Assembly (NCBI RefSeq): GCF_905163445.1
Contig: NC_053191.1
Location: forward strand, 2,046,001-2,110,000
From: Pararge aegeria
Taxonomy: Eukaryota; Arthropoda; Insecta; Lepidoptera; Nymphalidae
Direction of reading: 5' to 3'
DNA length: 64,000 bases
In this document: piece after piece, positions 44,816 through 57,199 of the stretch
Layout: each line of letters starts with the position of its first letter
Numbering within the stretch: position 1 is the first letter of the stretch
Translations under genes and position numbers: made by a program
The notes under the pieces: model-generated
The model's input: only the letters and a program-made list of their open reading frames with translations
Databases searched by the model: none
What the model was told of the DNA's origin: nothing

Positions 44816-45474
44816 CAAAGTTAGAGTGCCAGTCATTTATTTAATACGGTTATAAACACCAGGTGAGTTTGCAATCAAAAGTTTTTGAAGAACTTGTAGG
44901 GCTGGAATAAATAAAAAACGTACACGTTACAAGTCGCAAACTTTACCTTCAGTGATTTTTTTCCTTTAGCCAAGCTTGCTATACAAACTCGTCACAGGGT
45001 CTTGGATTACAGACGCGCATGGATAGTTTAATAAACATAACTCATTGTCCACCGTAATAAGCGCTAATTTGATACAAGAATGCGAGCACAAAACATGTAT
45101 CCCTCACAATATCGACTCCGATTTCGTTTACGATGAAATTGCGTTCGTGCTACGGTATCATATCTCCCATCTCGAAGATTTGATACTGAGCATTTAGATT
45201 CGTATTCTGATTCCCGTACGTTTCTGAGAATAGATGGCAGACTAATCTCTATGGGAAAACGAAGTAATAAAACGTCAGACTCATGTAGGACCAAATTATA
45301 AATGAAATCTTTGTAAAATGCACAGCTAGACAGGTCAAAAATTGCGTTTTTTATATAAGCCATTGACCAAGAAAGTAATTATTATCTTTCAACAAACATT
45401 CCGCGGGTGTGAAGTTAGACGCGCGGGGCGTTTTAACTTGTATTTGGACAACAGTGGCGGCTGAATGAGGGTCC

Positions 45475-45737
45475 AGCAGGGATAGCACGGGCGGGAGGTA
45501 AAAATTATATCCCCCGATTCTATCCCCTGACAAGGGATATAATTAACGTGCCCATCTGCTAAATCACTGGAACATGGAATAGGAGAAGTTTACCCCTGTT
45601 TATTTACACATATATTATTTGGATATTATTTCCACTTGTGCGCCAGTGCTCTGAGAGTTGATAAAGCTGTGGGAGAAGATAAATTTGTATCCTTTCCCCG
45701 GGTATATAATTATCTCCTGTCCATGCTAGCCGTGCTG
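45475..45737 (+). mobile_element. MITE M1, complete
   Basis: Starts GCAGGGATAGCACGGGCGGG, ends GTCCATGCTAGCCGTGCTG. Inside: AAATCACTGGAACATGGAAT and TATTTCCACTTGTGCGCCAG. A (TA)n run follows at about 45750-45770. Confidence 0.85.
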
Positions 45738-46131
45738 TATGTACCTACTTATATATATATATATATATATATGTGTAACATGTGACTGTCAATTAATTAT
45801 AGACAAATAATTTGCAATAAAATAAAATTGCGACTATAATTAAAGATTTAAGCTATCCTATTTCTTAAGTTGGACCAGACTGCTCACGGTGTGCCAATTT
45901 AATTCAAAATCTGTTAAGTAGTTTAGGAGTCTATCGCGGACAAACATCGTGACAGGAGATTTATATATATTAAGATTATATTAATATTTATATGTGTATG
46001 TATTTATTTCTGTATTATTTGTATTTGTATTAGCTGTTTATGTATTATTGTTATATATAGTAGATGTAGTTTATGTTATTTATTTTTAAAATTGCACTAT
46101 CCCGTTTCCATACTCCTTTTCTTCTTTCATT

Positions 46132-46262
46132 AAGGGTTGTCTGGAGGAGATCGCTTAAAGCGATAAGACCGCCTTTGCGCATTTTTATTCTTCTTATATT
46201 TATGTTTTCAATTTATATTATAAATTGTGTGCAATAAAGAATTTATCTATCTATCTATCTAC
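46132..46262 (+). mobile_element. LINE 3'-end fragment (family R)
   Basis: GGTTGTCTGGAGGAGATCGC, GCGATAAGACCGCCTTTGCG, then GTGTGCAATAAAGAATT and an (ATCT)n tail. Confidence 0.7.
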
Positions 46263-46524
46263 TTAGTTCTGTGGCCTCGTGTTCGGTGTTTCCAACTTCA
46301 GATTAGATTGCGATCACTTTACATACTGCGTTCTTGATACAATTCTAATGGGTCAAAGGTGTTAATGAGTAGAGTGAGATGTAATTGAGATCAATTCACG
46401 CTGCGACGATACCCGCGGAGCGTTTATACTTTGTATTTATCTTAATTTATGCTGCCATCAATGAAAATAAGTAAGGCACACCGTGTGGTGACGGCAGATC
46501 ACTATAGCTACAGTTATTACTACC

Positions 46525-46870
46525 CCTTCAAATTCAAAATTCATTTATTTCAAGCAAGCCTAATTATAAGCGCTTTTGAAACGTCAAGTATGTCTGTTTT
46601 TTTGACTCTACCACCGATTCGGAAGGTAGATTCTACCGAGAAGCCGGCAAGAAACTCAGCAGTTGCTCTTTTCCAACATAATTTAACAATTTAACAATCA
46701 TTGTTATTAAATGTGTTTTTATACATTCTTTAAACTTATGTAATGGTAAATCTAATATGACTTTCTGTAGCATGTTATAAAAGCATTTACTCAGCCCCAC
46801 AAAGGTTTTCTGTACTTTCCTAAGACGATATGATCGTTTCTAGTAAGTCGATTGTTTATATCCAATTTTT
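46525..46870 (+). mobile_element. LINE 3'-region repeat (family T)
   Basis: TTCAAAATTCATTTATTTCA, GCGCTTTTGAAACGTCAAG, CACCGATTCGGAAGGTAG, GCCGGCAAGAAACTCAGCAG, matching 985-1450. Confidence 0.6.
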
Positions 46871-47127
46871 TTTTGTAAAGATTAATGTTTTGTTTTACAA
46901 AGATCTTTTTGTTACAAATATATTGCGAAGCTACTGTAAGTAAACATATTTTTTTTAATAAATTTGACTTCATAGCTTCGTTGAATTTGAACCGATTTTT
47001 ATAATTCTTTTTTTATTTGAAAGTGTATACTATCAACCATGCTTTGTCGGAGATAAAGGACATAACTCTTCACAAATAACACAACCAGTCACAAGGCATA
47101 TGGGACAACGATCAAATGCATGCGTAC

Positions 47128-47318
47128 CATCCCACTAATATTATAAATGCGAAAGTTTGTGTGAATGGATGTATGGATGGATGTATGTAAGTATCAACTA
47201 AAATAATGACAACTTTCTAACTCAGTAAAACACGTAAAATAATATGTTAGCGTCAGATCTATTCTAGCTTCTCGATTGACTCATACGCGGACGAAGCCGC
47301 GAGGTTCCGCTAGTAGTA
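47128..47318 (+). mobile_element. Helitron-like repeat
   Basis: CCCACTAATATTATAAATGC, GAATGGATGTATGGATGG and the end GGACGAAGCCGCGAGGTTCC GCTAGTAG. Confidence 0.5.
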
Positions 47319-47547
47319 TATAACGTTAGTGACCTAAAAACTAACTGACTATTCACTGACCTTGCGTTTGTAGAGCTTAGTTAATAGTTATTTATTGTCT
47401 GTTAACTATGATTTAAAAGCGACATTTCAAGACTAGCAAGCTGGTACAGATTTACTTATTAGGTAAGTAAGTGAGTGTGATAAAAAAAGCTTGCCAAAGC
47501 AACGTTCTAAATAGGTACTACATAATTTTTATAGTCATCGACTCATC

Positions 47548-47875
47548 AGTCCTTTACCGACCCAGCCCAGCCCTGAGGGCCACGGGTCTCCCCCCACAAT
47601 GAGTAGGGTTTAGGCCGTAGTCCACCACGCAGGCCCAGTGCGGTTTGGCTCCACAGGCCTTTGAGAACATTATGGAGAACTCCAAGCAAGCAGGTTTCCG
47701 CACGATATTTACCTTTACTCCAGTTGAAGCGAGTGGTATTTTAAGTTCTTAAAACGTACATAACTTAGAGGGCAATTTAAAAACAAAAGTTAGAGGTGCG
47801 TGCTGGGATTCTAACTCTGCCCCCTATAAGTGAAGCCGGAGTCCTACCCACCGGGCAGGCACTGCTTCACTGGCT
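47548..47875 (-). mobile_element. SINE B, near full length
   Basis: GGGTCTCCCCCCACAATGAG, TAGTCCACCACGCAGGCCC, GAGAACATTATGGAGAACTC, then the head GAGGTGCGTGCTGGGATTCT and GAAGCCGGAGTCCTACCC. Confidence 0.8.
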
Positions 47876-48054
47876 ATCGCTTTCATTATATAAATTAACT
47901 GAGTATTATAATTATTACACTGATAAGTTAGGTACTTACTTTAGGATTGTATAATGTCATTTTGACAGTTACGTCAAAGTTGATAGTTTAATCAGTACGT
48001 AAAATACGCCACCGTATAGTTCGGTCGTTTATAGGTATAAAAAGTCGATGTAGA

Positions 48055-48490
48055 CATTCGACTGACTAGAAACTGACATAAATTACTGATGTCTCCATTT
48101 TATCGTCTGAGAAAAGTACAGAAAAACATTTTGTGGATGGGTAATGGGTTATAGGATTTTATAACATGACACCTAAGGTAATATTAGAGGTACATTTACC
48201 TAAGTTTAAACAATGTATTAAAACATATCTAATCAATCTTGTTTACTATTTACATATGAATTCCTAACGACAAGGGTGCTTGGAAGCAGGCTGCTCCGGT
48301 CTCTCAGAAGAAAGAAAAATTCTAAAATGATGTTGAAAAACAGCAATCTTTTGAGTTTCTTACTCTTTTCAGTAGAATCTGCCTTCTGAACTGTTGGTAG
48401 AGCCTGTTTGTAGTGAACAAACAGACTTACTTGATGTTTCAAAAGTGCTTAGTAAACTAGGCCTACTTGAAATAAATGAATTTTGTATAT
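48055..48490 (-). mobile_element. LINE 3'-region repeat (family T)
   Basis: Opposite strand to 985 and 46525 copies: AAAAGTACAGAAAAACATTT, TCAGTAGAATCTGCCTTC, TTTCAAAAGTGCTTAG, GGCCTACTTGAAATAAATGA. Confidence 0.6.
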
Positions 48491-49060
48491 TATAGAATTA
48501 CATTCCGGTATATTTTATGTTTGTGGGTTTTATATGCATTTTTCACCTTCAAGGAAACATCTGATATATTTTAGCTAAAACATTTCCACAATAATAAAAA
48601 AATATATATTTTATTTATATATACTATGTACTGATACATAGGTACATATATAGATTGCATCACCCTCGTGAAAAATAGGATCGGAGGTCAAATTTATCGA
48701 AACGTAAAAACCGCGCCATAGTTAAATTCGTCGCCATATTTATAAACATTCACGTTTATGTGTTATGTGTATTACGTTTATGTGTAACTTGTTTTACCTA
48801 GATACCGATGGGCGCTGCTGATTCTCTTTTGAGAGTCGATTTCAAATCTCAATCGTTTCTCTTTGACGAAGTCCATGACACAGGTATGAGAGCTATCGTC
48901 TCTTGATATAAAAACCTACAGGGAGGGGTTTGATTCTCCGCAAGGACAATTCGGAATTTATAATTTACCGTGGACTACCATAGTACAAACAGAGACGAGC
49001 CCCGAGCGATCCGGTACGATGTCGTGTATTAAACCGATTAGGGGTAACCACTAGATAACG

Positions 49061-49240
49061 AGGCAGGAGACAAAAATTATATCCCCCGATAATATGGGGA
49101 TATTATCGGGGGATATAATTTTTGTCCCCTGCCTGTTCTAGCCCTGCAGGAATGAATGCCAGGGGTGACAGGGGATATAATTAACGTGTCCCCCTGCTAA
49201 AGCACGGGAACAGGGAATAGAAGAACTTCACCCCAGTTAT
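49061..49240 (+). mobile_element. MITE M1 with fold-back palindrome
   Basis: The M1 end at 49061-49095 (AGGCAGGAGACAAAAATTAT onward) is followed after four bases by its near-exact complement at 49100-49134 (one mismatch in 35). M1 internal words GATATAATTAACGTGTCC and GAATAGAAGAAC then continue to about 49240, and the right end is missing. Confidence 0.85.
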
Positions 49241-50029
49241 TTTTAATCATTTATTCTTTTTAATTTTTTTTTTAATTCTTAACAATGCTTAAAAATAAAA
49301 TAATTTTTTTTTTTTTTTTTAAATGTACATCCACCCTCTGCTTGCGGGGCTTTTGAATGCCCAAGCAACTGGCGGTCAGGGCTCCAGAGTGAGGGACCTC
49401 ATCACAATACGCGCCGTTTCAAGGCTTTCTGTATCCGACCCTTGATCCAACAACCAAGCGAAAGCTTCTTAAGATGTTGGTCGAAGCTTTTCGCGAAGAC
49501 CATTGACTAAAACGACGATCGACTGAACATATATTATTACTAGTTGTTGCCCGCGACTTCGTCTGCTTTTGTTTTTTGATGTGGCGTTTAATTTAAATTT
49601 AATTTAAAACGCAAAAAAAGTCGGAGTCCACCACGCTGGCCTAGTGCGGATTGGTGGACTAGACTGTCACAGCTTTATAAAGTTAAAAATAGGTTTTAAC
49701 TATAATTACGTAACGAGTAGGCATAGCTAATAAGTGTCAAAAGATAAGCTATCTATTACCTAAGCTAAACAAGCGAAAGCTTAGATTACCAGTTTATTCT
49801 TTCTTAACCACGTAAGACTTATTATTATTAGCAATCTGATTGTTTGTGTTTGTATGTTTGTTCATCTGTCCACGATACTTCCCAAAGTAATCATCAGGTT
49901 TTGATTTATGAGGTGTCGTTGGTTTTGTGTAAGCATTTCGATCATCTTTGTGACGTCACGAAAACTTCAATATGGCGGATATGATGAAACAAGAATACGA
50001 AAAGAAAAACGTAAATTTAATACTTTTGG

Positions 50030-50202
50030 CCCAGATTGGTGGCCTCCACACACCTTTGAGAACATTACAGAGAACTCTCAGGCGTGCTGGTTTCCACACG
50101 ATGTTTTCCTTCAGCATTGAAGTAGGTGATATTTTAAGTGCTGAAAACGCACATAGCTTAGAAAAGTTAAAGGTGCGTGCTGAAATTCGACTACCTACTA
50201 CT
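50030..50202 (-). mobile_element. SINE B, 3' part truncated
   Basis: TTTGAGAACATTACAGAGAA, CTCAGGCGTGCTGG, ACGATGTTTTCCTTCAGC, GAAAACGCACATAGC and GGTGCGTGCTGAAATTCGAC. Confidence 0.75.
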
Positions 50203-50529
50203 AAAATATGTGGCGCTTCAAATGGAGATAGCATTTAAATTTTTTAGGATAGGAAAAGCAAATACAGTGTGTTAATAATAGAGGGCAGTGACGCAGATTT
50301 TCAGACTTCCATCGCGCGCTTAGAGGTTTATGGAAGTCGCAGGCAGATGGTAAGGTAGACGCGTTGTAAAGTGGATGCGATGCGACAGTAGCACGGGCGC
50401 ACGTGACCGTCTGCACGCACGTCCTAAAGATCTTTAGTTCTCAATTTTACCGCCGGCAGCGCTGCTGTTCAGTTTACAAATATGAGAGACGAGACCCTTC
50501 TTGGATGTATTATAACTTAAAAAAACCTG

Positions 50530-51010
50530 ACTATTTTGTGAATGTTCGCGTCTACCTGCAGCCGTTATCAATATGAAGCAAAAATTAGCGATATAATCAC
50601 GCTTGTTGTATGGGAGCCCCATTAAATAATTATTTTATTATATTTTTTAATATTTGTCGATACAGAGGTAACAAAAATACATCATCAATCTATATATATA
50701 GTATTTATGTAGATAAAGGTATAAATGTATATTTTTGTTTATATGCATCACCTTCTTGAGCTGTGTTTTACCATCGCGTCGGTTGCCTGGAAGAGATCTC
50801 TATGTAGCGATAAGGCCGCCAAATTGTATAAAAGTGTATTCATTAATTCATCATCTGTGAAAATTCCAACCGTCTAACTAACCACGGTTCAAGAGATAAA
50901 GTCTGGTGACAGATGGACAGATAGGTAGATAAACAGACGGACGAACGGACAGCGGAGTCTTAGTGATGGGGTTCCATTTTACCCTTTGCGTTTTACGGAA
51001 CATGAGAGTA
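50530..51010 (+). repeat. Widespread repeat W, split by a LINE end
   Basis: GCTTGTTGTATGGGAGCCCC and GGTAACAAAAATACATCATC, then, after the LINE piece, CATCATCTGTGAAAATTCCA, GACAGCGGAGTCTTAGTGAT and TTCCATTTTACCCTTTGCG. I recall W-like sequences as common in moth and butterfly genomes; the class is unknown to me. Confidence 0.65.
50698..50848 (+). mobile_element. LINE 3'-end fragment (family R) inside repeat W
   Basis: CGGTTGCCTGGAAGAGATC, TATGTAGCGATAAGGCCGCC, AAAAGTGTATTCATTAATT. CATCATC is present at both edges (near 50681 and 50849), fitting a target duplication. Confidence 0.65.
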
Positions 51011-51029
51011 TAGTTATTAAAAATAAATA

Positions 51030-51080
51030 TTCCGACGAATTGAAAACTTCCTTTAAATTTGTCGGAATATTTATTTTACT
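51030..51080. repeat. Inverted repeat hairpin
   Basis: AAAATAAATATTCCGACGAA and the complement of TAAAATAAATATTCCGACAA around a spacer of about ten bases. Confidence 0.75.
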
Positions 51081-51548
51081 TTTTATTTATGTTCCACGAT
51101 TACTCGAAGAAGCCTAGACCGAATTCGTTAATTATTTTTTCGTCGTCACCAGGTCAGGATCTTGTTATGAGACCCTGGTGAACTCGAGGGAACTCTCCAA
51201 TAAAGTAGGCAGACCTCTAGTGTCTTTAAAATTAACTTGTGCAGTTACATTCGAAATTAATTTTGCAGTCAGTTAAAATAAAGAAAGCTATAAGTTAGGC
51301 ACAAGACAAAATACTTAGGTATAAAACCTGCATATAACTAGAAACACACTTTGTTGCCAGTTTACTCTTCGAGTTTGGATGTAAGCGCAAAATCGTGAAG
51401 ATTTATTGACCGTTTAGGTATTTCACAATGTAGGTAGGTACTAGGTATGCTAATAAGATAAACGTGATTGGTATATAAATTTTTGAACACAATTTTATTT
51501 ACTTTATTTTTCAAATACTTGGCAGCTACACATATTTTTATACAAGGT

Positions 51549-51740
51549 TTATAGCCCAGTTGGTAGGAAGGACTTCAACTTCATTTTCGGGGGGGGGCCG
51601 AGTTCGAATCCCAGCACGCACCTCTAACTTTTGTAAGTAATGTGTTAAAATATCACTTGCTTCAACGGTAAAGGAAAACATCGTGAGGAAACCTGCATGC
51701 CTGAGAGTTCTCGATACTGTTCTCAAAGGTGTGTGGAGTC
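51549..51740 (+). mobile_element. SINE B, 3'-truncated
   Basis: AGCCCAGTTGGTAGGAAGG head, a G9 run, B box GAGTTCGAATCCC, GCACGCACCTCTAACTTTTG, then the body to GGTGTGTGGAGTCCG. Confidence 0.8.
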
Positions 51741-53167
51741 CGACTGTGACCACCACCAAAAAGTAGCTTGTGTTAATCCAGGTTATAATTTTCCTCATTC
51801 CGAATTTCAGTCAAATCCGTTCAGAAGTTTTTGCTTGAAAGAGTAACAAACATCCATACATCCTCACAAACTTTCACGTTTATAATATTAGTAAGGGAAT
51901 TGTTTTGAAATTTCGATACTATTTAAAGATGAGATTGCAAGTGAGCAAACCTCATGCCAAGAGTATATACTAAGGGCTTCTATACGCCACGTGCCGAGAA
52001 AGTAACAATGAGGGGTGAAACAAGGGGTGAATTATAAAGACAAGAGGGATGCAGCGCGAGCCCCTATCCTCTACGAATAGGGTAACCATTATTTTGTGTT
52101 TCCCCGGATTTGTCTTGGGATATTTTGTGATAGTTTTCAATGTATGTTAATAAGAGAAAGTTTACATTACTCACACAAACGCTAGCATACCTATAGTTCA
52201 ACTGATATTCAATTTATATGACCAGTTTTTGCCTACAACTTTAACGGACGGAATTTCTGTTCTCTAACGGTACAGTTTTTCCGGATAACATTTTCCATAT
52301 ATGGATTCGGATGTATAAGAATTATATCTAAAAGAATGACAAGAAAATATTTCTGTAATCGGTTGGTTTGTATGCTCAATTTCAATTAAATCTGCCACTA
52401 TTGAGGCATCTAAAATCAATGCAAGGTTTTCAATGTTTCAAATTACTGAACTTAGATACATGAAGTAATCGATGTTACAAAGTCAAAACTTTTCATACAC
52501 CATTTTATATTTCAAGACACATCAAGTTGTAAATCTGATCTTATTTTCTTCTCTTAAGTTCATTTTTACCGAAGTACTAGGTAAAAAATACTTAAAAATG
52601 ACTGGTTCAGGATTTTGCAGCATATGTTACAGCAATTTCGTTCGGTGCAAATCAAGTTTACGGATATGTAAGTATTTCAATTACCAATTATTTTTTGGAT
52701 TTATTGTGAACATCATACTTAGTGCGTATTGATACGCAGATACGCAGAAATTGAAATTAATTTGATTCAAACTTTTTCGACGACTCTGCGTCACAACATT
52801 AGAATAAAGAACGAGTTGTAAACAACTTGAACGCTCAATGCCAACGAATTGCTCGCCTTCCGCAGTTTCATATATTTATTTATATTAAAAAACGAAATGT
52901 TTTTCGGTAACGGTCACGTCGCGTAGCAGAACTAATCTCTTTAAATAAATATCTGAAGCCCTACAGTCAGTCGTTTTAAATACCACGATTGAATATGTTA
53001 TTTTTATTAGTACTCCGAAATTCTAATTGGGAGTTGAATTTCGGAGTTCCTGCTAAAACATAGGCTACGTTCGTTACTACTTACTAGTATGCCACTTATA
53101 TAGATCTTGGAGAAAATCAGCACATAATATCAATATGCAGAGTTTTCGCAAGAACATCATTATAATA

Positions 53168-53272
53168 ATTTCACCAACAACAGGTCACGATTCTTCTTCC
53201 AAAATGAGAAGGGTTTCAGGGGTTGGCTACCACGCTGGCCTAGTGCAGATTCGGAAACATCACACGCCTTTT
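53168..53272 (-). mobile_element. SINE B, tail end only
   Basis: CAAAATGAGAAGGGTTTC, CTACCACGCTGGCCTAGTGC, CATCACACGCCTTTT. Confidence 0.55.
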
Positions 53273-53854
53273 CGAAATGTATTCACCGATTTTACCATAT
53301 AATAGCCATAGTAGGCTGCCTTGGTAGTTTGTATTAAGAAATCGACTACGAAAATTGAGGTTCTGGAACTGAGACGGATCGGGCCTAAAATTGCTAGCTT
53401 TTGGGTCCTACTGTCTAGAAATGCCCTGCACTAGTCCGGAGTTAGGAATTTGGGGAAAATTATTCTTCCCTAAACTTGCGATTTTGCTAAGTCATCTAAG
53501 GGTCTGATACCCGTTTCCACTAACGACGAAACATGCAATTCCTATATAAGTAACGCCTAATTTAAGGATATACCAAGGCAGCAATCAACTGTTCACCAAT
53601 AATTATCACCTAAGAGTTGGTGTAACGTTTTTTTTCTATAGACATCAGCTAAATCATTAGGCATTCGATTTATGTGAAGACGGGCATAAAAGCACCAAAT
53701 TTTTTTTAAATATATAATTTTAGCGTTGCAACTTCAAACATCTTCGTCTAATCAAAACCGGTTTCAAGAATTGTTTTGGCATTTGAAAGGAACCGAGCAT
53801 CGTCCGACCGACCCATTTTTTTAAAACGTGGATTTTGGGTTATTGTTTGGTTTA

Positions 53855-54121
53855 TTGACGGCCGATTGGCGCAGTGGGCAGCGACCCTGCTTTCTGAGTC
53901 CAAGGCCGTGGGTTCGATTCCCACAACTGAAAAACTTTTGTCTGATGAACATGAACGTTTTTCAGTGTCTGGGTGTTTATATGCATAGTATAAGAATTTA
54001 TGTATATTTATCATTAAAAATATTCATCAGTCATCTTAGTACCCATAACACAAGCTACGCTTAATTTGGGGCGATTTGGCGATATGTGTATTGTCGTAGT
54101 ATATTTATTTATTTATTTATT
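53855..54121 (+). mobile_element. SINE A, full length, well preserved
   Basis: TTGACGGCCGATTGGCGCAG, CAGCGACCCTGCTTTCTGAG, B box GGTTCGATTCCC, full body and (TTTA)n tail. Good reference copy. Confidence 0.9.
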
Positions 54122-55189
54122 ATTTAAGTTAGTGAAATACTGTTAGGAGCGAATAGTTAAAAAATTGCTTCACTCCATAATTTAACCTTGTATGCACGCG
54201 CGCAATAAAATGGGCGCGTCACTAACAAACACTGCGATTGGTTCAAATTATGGCGCTATCATGGCGTGGACCTTTTGAGGTTAATATAATTGGTAACGGG
54301 AATAGAACGAACTTGTAGTATAAATAATAACATAATTGGCTAGAAAAAAATACCATGTACTAAAAGCATGTATTTTAAGTAAAAATTATTACGTTCAAAT
54401 ACGTTCATACATACTATGTGAGGTTGTCAAGGGTCGATGCACTATGTTAAGCAGGTTATTTTTAAGTCAATAGATATAAAAATATAAAATTGAAGAATCA
54501 GAATTGAACAAGCAGACATTTTTTTACATAGAGACTCTTTTAATTCATTTAAAGTTTTTTAAACCTACACGGACAACGGATACTATAAGGAGTTTTAAAA
54601 GCAGCCCAAACATAGCTAGGTTTTTTTTTTTGTTATCATAATCTCACAGTCTTAAAACTAATTTAAAAACTACGATAACAAAGGCAATTAACTGCCAATC
54701 AATTCTGTCGTGTAAGTAATTATGCATACGGCTATTCTATCATATTAATTATTGTTTATATCATATATTATCAATACAAAATTAATGTACGTAACTTATA
54801 CAATATCAGAAGTAAAGAGAAAAAATAGCACGTGCTCTAGGCATACCTTGTACCTACTTTACCCTACTTTGTATGAATATCGAACAAGAAAACTTAACTG
54901 TAAACTTTCTTAGTATCGCCACACACATTTACATAACTACATGCCCATTAACCCTTATATGTCTCAGTAGTTCTATATCAGGTATTAACCATGCTATTGC
55001 ATCAGTCACGTTTTACAACATTTACCTATTTATCGAAAAGCACGCGGCATGCACTAAAAATATTATACCGACCTCCTTCCATCACGTGGATTTATCGACC
55101 AGGGTTCACGCACCAATGAAAAAAAAAACAAACGTCAACGCGTCCCTACTGCGAGCGCGGGAATACTGGACGAAAAAGCAGTACCCATA

Positions 55190-55340
55190 GCCAGTCTGTG
55201 GCCGCGCCGCGCGTCGTTCGTACGTACGCGGTCGTTAAAAATCCCGTTAAAACTTATGTCTATAAAGTTTGGTGTCGTGTTATTTTCGTCTAATCAAATA
55301 CCTGAATCTTCCAAAGCCGAAGCGGAATTAAAACTAACTG
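55190..55340 (+). promoter_or_regulatory. GC-rich candidate promoter and first exon (unassigned)
   Basis: GGCCGCGCCGCGCGTCG at 55200 stands out from the AT-rich surroundings. An ATG at 55257 opens MSIKFGVVLFSSNQIPESSK and AEAELKLT, closing at a good donor AACTG|GTTAGT (about 55341). I cannot name a protein, and no downstream exon was found before 64000. It could also be 5' UTR or a chance frame. Confidence 0.3.
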
Positions 55341-56746
55341 GTTAGTTGTCTACAATTGTATTATTTTTACGTTTTTTTTGAAGTGCGCGGTTGATTTTTG
55401 ATATAGTTTTTAATTAAAATGTGAACGATGGTTAATTGGGTTAAAACATATTAGAATTTTTATTAGGTTGTATAAATTTAACTTTTATCTACGTTACGTT
55501 TATAAATGGTAAAACTATTGCCTCTAAATTTAAAATTACACAATAACTATTATAGCTACTACGGTGGAATTTATACATGTATTTAGGATAGGGGGTGTCC
55601 ATGAATATTTTCCCGTCCTAATTATAAAAAAAGGGATTTCACCTTATCTCCATTCGTGGATAGATTTATTTATATTTATTTAAAGGTACGTAATCTTACA
55701 TATTTTTAATTTTAATTGGTAGGATTTAAAACCTTCCAACCGTTTTTATATATTTAAAATTGGAAGAATATTAATTAAGTACTTAATAATGTTATCCTCA
55801 AAATGATTGACACATAAAAAACACCTACCTACTTGATCGGTTCATTGTCCTGTTTTGTTTCCTTATTAATACATCTATCGTACTTCGCAATTCAATTGCA
55901 TTGTAAAAAAGCCTAACAATTACCCAGTGAAATAAACTATTACGTAAGTTAAACTACTTGTATAAAAATATGCATAAACAATAATATCATTCGTGAAAAA
56001 AAAAAACGGCACAAAGGTTGCTCAATAAACGTCGTCATATTATGCATTGAAATCACTTGGACAAATAAATATATATAATTTTAAGTCTCCTACGTAAGTA
56101 ATACATTTATATATTTAGGAATTGAATACGTAATATAATATGCATAGTTTAGAATCATACTGTAATCGTCTCGGTACTGTGTATAATTATTATACTTACC
56201 GAGGTATAATCATTTAAGTTTTTTTTTTAATTCTTAAGTTAATAAAAGTTTTCATCATGGTGTATAGGTTTCAATATAGTATATGCATTATGCAAAAACT
56301 GAGTTCATTTTACATTAGCTATATTGTTTTTTGTTTCCGAGAATAACACGAAAGTAAGTAACTGAATTAGTAAAAGTGGTACAAGACGAAACAGGATATA
56401 ATAATATAATAAAAACTGACTTCCGTATGTTACATACATATAAAACAACACCGTGACGAACCGAATCATAGACAACATGCAGCCTTAACCGGTGGACCAA
56501 GAGATTAGAAATTCTGAGCCAAATATTTCCTCCAAATTTTTGAGATGCTATAAGATTCTTATTTTTTTAAATACCTCTTTTCCAGATATTTTTGATGAAA
56601 TAGTAGCATTACTATGTAACTGGCCCATGTTAAAGATTAGCTAATGATGGAGAGATCGGACGTAGGATTTTGCCAGCTATAAGATACGAATCGAGATATC
56701 GAAATGAGATGTCACTAAAATTTTGTTCTCAATAGTTGGTCATAAC

Positions 56747-56884
56747 AACATCATCATATCATATAAACCCTTTACCGACCCACTAACCCACCACCGGCCC
56801 ACCACAGAGCAAGGGTCTCCTCCCACAATGAGAAGGGGTTAAGGCCGTAATCCATCCCGCTGGCCCATTGCAGATTGGTTGACT
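56747..56884 (-). mobile_element. SINE B, tail half
   Basis: CATCATCATATCATA tail, CCACCGGCCCACCACAGAG, GGGTCTCCTCCCACAATGAG, AGGCCGTAATCCATCCCGC. Confidence 0.7.
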
Positions 56885-57199
56885 ATAAGTATATTCAGTA
56901 CTCACTATTGTCCTGCACAATGATTTTACAATTGATCAATTCGAAGAATTATATTAGGAAAACACAATTAAAATAATGTCAAGTATACACCTAGTATTCA
57001 CACAAAAAAAAAACCAGTGGGCAAAATAACTTCACTTACTGCTATGTCAGGACGTTTGTGATGCGATGCGAACGCCCCGAAGCCTAAGAAGTTTAAATCG
57101 AAATTACTAATAGAGGTCTTGAATGGGATTCTTGATAAAATAGCTCGGGCTATAGTGAGATAACATAATAAAACATTATTACAGCGCATTACATCATGG

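Larger units (their letters stand above)
43884..55200. other. Upstream of PIGS: no established gene
   Basis: The missing PIGS first exon should lie here or further right. I found no convincing short start exon with the right phase. Repeats are listed separately; 44815-45475, 52000-53160 and 54121-54870 contain nothing I can name. Confidence 0.6.

Noticed and set aside
50434..50622. Frame starting MGLPYNKRDYIANFCF with a donor in the phase needed for PIGS exon 1
   Set aside because: The sequence is part of repeat W (TTGTATGGGAGCCCC); the protein does not resemble a PIG-S N-terminus.
54873..55190. 105-codon plus-strand frame upstream of the 55.2 kb GC island
   Set aside because: Low-complexity, no recognisable domain, no splice or codon-use support; probably chance.
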